Shown here in pieces: positions 10,453-14,323 of a DNA stretch of 14,323 nucleotides. Position 1 is the stretch's first letter; each line of letters opens with the position of its first letter. The notes below the pieces were generated by a model, which did not search any database, was not told the DNA's origin, and saw only the letters and a program-made list of their open reading frames with translations. Both the position numbers and the translations under genes were made by a program. The DNA is from DATFLL01 sp035267785 (GTDB taxonomy: Bacteria > Pseudomonadota > Gammaproteobacteria > DATFLL01), in contig DATFLL010000096.1 of the NCBI GenBank assembly GCA_035267785.1, positions 1-14,323 of the forward strand, in the 5' to 3' direction.

Positions 10453-11073
10453 GTGGGCCGCAGCAAGAGCAGCCATCATTGGCTGCGCGAGCACTTCGAC
10501 GACCCCTACGTGCGCCGCGCCCAGCAGGAGGGCCTGCGCTCGCGCGCGGTCTACAAGCTCATGGAGATCGACGAGCGCGACCACCTGCTGCGCCCCGGCA
10601 TGACCGTGGTGGACCTGGGCGCCGCCCCCGGCGGCTGGGCCCAGTATGCCGCCTACCGGGTCGGCGAGGGGGGGCGGGTCTTCGCCCTGGACATCCTGCC
10701 CATGGACGCCCTGGCCGACGTCACCTTCATCCAGGGCGACTTTCATGAGCAGACGGTCGTCGACCGGCTCCTCGCGGCGCTCGATGGGCGTTCGGTGGAC
10801 CTTGTAATGTCGGACATGGCCCCCAATATCAGCGGTATGAAGGCCGTGGATCAGCCGCGGGCGATGTACTTGTGCGAGCTGGCGCTGGACCTGGCGCGTC
10901 AAATCCTTGCCCCTGGTGGGGATTTGCTGATGAAGGCCTTCCAGGGCGAGGGCTTCGATGCCCTGCTGCGCGAACTGCGCGGCAGCTTCGCGCGCGTGTC
11001 AACGCGCAAGCCCAAGGCCTCGCGGCCGCGTTCGCCCGAGGTGTACTTGCTGGCCAGAAACTATAATGTGTAG
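10453..11073 (+). CDS. rlmE: 23S rRNA (uridine2552-2'-O)-methyltransferase
   Basis: SAM-dependent enzyme (RrmJ/FtsJ) that 2'-O-methylates U2552 in the A-loop of 23S rRNA on the large subunit. The 206-residue product (E. coli 209) has the SAM motif VVDLGAAPGGW at 52-62. The K-D-K-E catalytic tetrad can be placed at Lys35 (AVYKLMEID), Asp121 (MSDMAPNISG), Lys161 (LLMKAFQGEG) and Glu196 (RSPEVYLLARNY). The start is GTG, supported by GGGAG at 10439-10443 and by homology of MGRSKSSHHWLREHFDDPYV. It is followed by ftsH after 66 nt, the same pair as in E. coli, where both are heat-shock genes. Confidence 0.97.
   Translation: MGRSKSSHHWLREHFDDPYVRRAQQEGLRSRAVYKLMEIDERDHLLRPGMTVVDLGAAPGGWAQYAAYRVGEGGRVFALDILPMDALADVTFIQGDFHEQTVVDRLLAALDGRSVDLVMSDMAPNISGMKAVDQPRAMYLCELALDLARQILAPGGDLLMKAFQGEGFDALLRELRGSFARVSTRKPKASRPRSPEVYLLARNYNV
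11062..11067 (+). promoter_or_regulatory. Perfect -10 hexamer before ftsH, no matching -35
   Basis: TATAAT at 11062-11067 lies in the last codons of rlmE, about 75 nt before the ftsH start. At 15-18 nt spacing the -35 position reads close to AGGTGT, a poor match, and there is no TGn extension. A separate ftsH promoter is plausible but weakly supported; it might need an activator. Confidence 0.35.
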
Positions 11074-11126
11074 TACCGTAGTTTCGGCGCGTCAGCGTTT
11101 TTTTAGCGTGTTAGGGAACCATGACC

Positions 11127-11139
11127 GAGGCTTCAAATT

Positions 11140-11142
<3 letters not shown>
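11127..11142 (+). promoter_or_regulatory. Ribosome binding site supporting the ftsH TTG start
   Basis: GAGG at 11127-11130 is nine nucleotides before TTG at 11140-11142, which gives the typical FtsH N-terminus NDLAKNIILWVVIAV. The TTG lies within a 13-nt palindrome, TTCAAA-T-TTTGAA (11132-11144). An ATG at 11121 is in another frame and opens a 69-codon frame overlapping ftsH. Confidence 0.7.
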
Positions 11143-13074
<1,932 letters not shown>

Positions 13075-13123
13075 GCGGGTCTTGAACCGGCGTTCGCACT
13101 GAGGCGTTTTGAACCCAACCCGA

Positions 13124-13156
13124 CCCCGCGCGCTTCGGCGCGCGGGGTTTTCTTTT
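13124..13156 (+). terminator. Intrinsic terminator after ftsH
   Basis: A 10-bp perfect stem, CCCCGCGCGC (13124-13133) with GCGCGCGGGG (13138-13147), is closed by the stable TTCG tetraloop and followed by TTTTCTTTT (13148-13156). It lies 49 nt after the ftsH stop and should end the rlmE-ftsH transcript. Confidence 0.95.
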
Positions 13157-13222
13157 GCCCGGTCCGGGGCCTGTGGCCCCGCGGGCCGGGGACCGGGCTG
13201 GCCGTTGGGGCGTGCCCGGACA

Positions 13223-13228
13223 TACAAT
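13223..13228 (+). promoter_or_regulatory. Possible -10 element of a folP-glmM promoter
   Basis: TACAAT (13223-13228) matches five of six bases and lies between the ftsH terminator and folP, where a new promoter is expected. The -35 region at 18-nt spacing, TGGCCG (13199-13204), matches only three of six bases. If used, transcription would start near 13235, only about 25 nt before the folP ATG. Confidence 0.35.
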
Positions 13229-13259
13229 GGGTCGATTGCATGACCAGGACCTGCCTAGG

Positions 13260-14093
13260 ATGACAGTGTTGAGCTGCGGCGGTCGGCCGCTGGACCTGAG
13301 CCGGCCTCGGGTCATGGGGGTGCTGAATGTCACGCCCGATTCCTTTTCGGACGGGGGCGCCTATCTGGCGGCCGAACAGGCCCTGAAGCAGGCGCGGCGC
13401 ATGGCGGGCGAGGGCGCGGCGGTGATCGACGTGGGCGGTGAGTCGACGCGACCGGGCGCGGCCGATGTGCCCATCGAGGAGGAGCTGCGCCGGGTGGTGC
13501 CCGTCATCGAGGCCGTGGCGGCCGAGCTGGACGTGGTCGTCTCGGTCGATACCAGCAAGCCGGAGGTGATGCGCGCGGCGGTGGCCGCCGGGGCCGGGCT
13601 CGTCAACGACGTGCGCGCCCTGCGCGCGCCCGGGGCGCTGGAGGCGGCGGCCGAGCTCGGTGTGCCGGTCTGCCTGATGCACATGCAGGGCGAGCCGCGC
13701 ACCATGCAGCGCACGCCGCGCTACGACGATGTCGTGGGTGAGGTGGTCGCCTTTTTGAGCGATCGAATTGCGGCGTGCGAGGCGGCGGGGATAACGCGCG
13801 AGCGCCTGCTGGTCGATCCGGGTATCGGTTTTGGCAAGACGGTGGAGCATAACCTGGGCCTGCTCAAGCACCTGGATGCCTTGAGCGAACTGGAGCTGCC
13901 TGTGCTGCTCGGGGTGTCGCGCAAGTCGTTCATCGGCGCCGTGCTGGACCGGGCGGTCGAGGAGCGCCTGTACGGCAGTCTGGCGCTGGCCGCGCTGGGT
14001 GCCTGGCAGGGGGCGGCTCTGGTGCGGGCGCACGACGTGGCGGCCACCGCCGATGTGCTGGCCATGTGTCAGGCCGTGCGCGACGCGACGTGA
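13260..14093 (+). CDS. folP: Dihydropteroate synthase
   Basis: Cytosolic folate-pathway enzyme condensing hydroxymethyl-dihydropterin pyrophosphate with p-aminobenzoate; the sulfonamide target. With the ATG at 13260 the product is 277 residues (E. coli 282). The TIM-barrel signatures occur in order: MGVLNVTPDSFSDGG with Asn23, IDVGGESTRPGA (56-67), VSVDTSK with Asp97, LVNDVRA with Asn116, LMHMQG (139-144), DPGIGFGK (186-193) and GVSRKSFIG with Lys222. The frame is open back to an ATG at 13155, but that lies in the ftsH terminator T-run. An in-frame ATG at 13227 overlaps the candidate -10. The 13260 start has AGGA at 13246-13249. glmM follows after 32 nt, the standard folP-glmM pair. Confidence 0.96.
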   Translation: MTVLSCGGRPLDLSRPRVMGVLNVTPDSFSDGGAYLAAEQALKQARRMAGEGAAVIDVGGESTRPGAADVPIEEELRRVVPVIEAVAAELDVVVSVDTSKPEVMRAAVAAGAGLVNDVRALRAPGALEAAAELGVPVCLMHMQGEPRTMQRTPRYDDVVGEVVAFLSDRIAACEAAGITRERLLVDPGIGFGKTVEHNLGLLKHLDALSELELPVLLGVSRKSFIGAVLDRAVEERLYGSLALAALGAWQGAALVRAHDVAATADVLAMCQAVRDAT

Positions 14094-14125
14094 TTCCAAT
14101 GGGACGCGAAACGAAGAGAGAAGGC

Positions 14126-14323
14126 ATGCGACGTTATTTCGGCACCGATGGCGTGCGGGGCCGGGTCGGCGAGGCGCCGATTACCCCGGAATTCGTACTC
14201 AAGCTGGGCTGGGCCGCCGGGCGGGTGCTGGCCGGGCGCGGCTCGGGCAAGGTCCTTATCGGCAAGGACACCCGCATCTCGGGCTACATGTTCGAATCGG
14301 CCCTGCAGGCCGGCCTGTCGGCC
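14126..14323 (+). CDS. glmM: Phosphoglucosamine mutase, 5' part only
   Basis: Enzyme that converts glucosamine-6-phosphate to glucosamine-1-phosphate for UDP-GlcNAc, peptidoglycan and LPS. Only the first 66 codons are in the window, which ends in frame. They begin MRRYFGTDGVRGRVGE, the diagnostic GlmM N-terminus, continue with ITPEFVLKLGWAAGRVL and reach KVLIGKDTRISGYMFESALQAGL. The active-site phosphoserine near residue 100 lies beyond the window, so completeness cannot be judged. A purine-rich ribosome site (GAGAGAAGG, 14116-14124) precedes the ATG. It is probably co-transcribed with folP. Confidence 0.95.
   Translation, partial: MRRYFGTDGVRGRVGEAPITPEFVLKLGWAAGRVLAGRGSGKVLIGKDTRISGYMFESALQAGLSA

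Noticed and set aside
11098..11104. Run of seven T between rlmE and ftsH as a terminator
   Set aside because: The preceding bases form at most a three- or four-pair stem.
13155..13259. Longer FolP starting at the ATG at 13155
   Set aside because: That ATG overlaps the T-run of the ftsH terminator and the added Gly/Pro/Arg-rich residues are not part of the family.

Overview
The window is a GC-rich, gene-dense chromosomal segment from a gammaproteobacterium. Its gene order dnaK-dnaJ-[DsrE-like]-dapB-carA-carB-greA-(yhbY reversed)-rlmE-ftsH-folP-glmM is the conserved housekeeping block known from Pseudomonas and relatives. Protein sequences and lengths are gammaproteobacterial throughout (GreA 158 aa with D41/E44, FtsH 644 aa, CarB 1071 aa). 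High GC and an extra exported DsrE-like gene hint at a Chromatiales or Ectothiorhodospiraceae-type sulfur or halophilic lineage; that placement is inference.

Layout. 1-3232: the Hsp70 pair dnaK and dnaJ, separated by an intergenic element built of 7-nt units. 3346-3870: a small exported DsrE/DsrF-superfamily protein, an insertion relative to the usual dnaJ-dapB adjacency. 3924-4733: dapB (lysine/diaminopimelate synthesis), whose stop codon sits inside a 22-bp perfect inverted repeat. 4734-5097: the only gene-free stretch over 300 bases. It holds a second heptad element, a 16-bp inverted repeat overlapping a good sigma70 promoter, and a structured leader before carA. 5098-9515: carA and carB (carbamoyl phosphate for pyrimidines and arginine), with a third inverted repeat and a third heptad array at the carA 3' end. 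9519-9995: greA, 3 nt after carB. 10023-10313: yhbY on the minus strand, convergent with greA and divergent from rlmE. 10453-13074: rlmE and ftsH, followed by a strong intrinsic terminator. 13260-14323: folP and the first 66 codons of glmM, which runs off the window.

Functionally, the block combines protein quality control (DnaK, DnaJ, FtsH), transcription and ribosome maintenance (GreA, YhbY, RlmE) and core anabolism (DapB, CarAB, FolP, GlmM). I see no mobile element, CRISPR array, toxin-antitoxin or defence system, and no tRNA or rRNA gene. The unusual content is between the genes. Heptad arrays (CAAG-N3 opposed by CTTG-N3, plus a CGAG-N3 array that supplies the carA stop codon) and three long perfect inverted repeats cluster around dapB-carA-carB. 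All of these were read by eye; their genome-wide abundance and function are unknown from this window.
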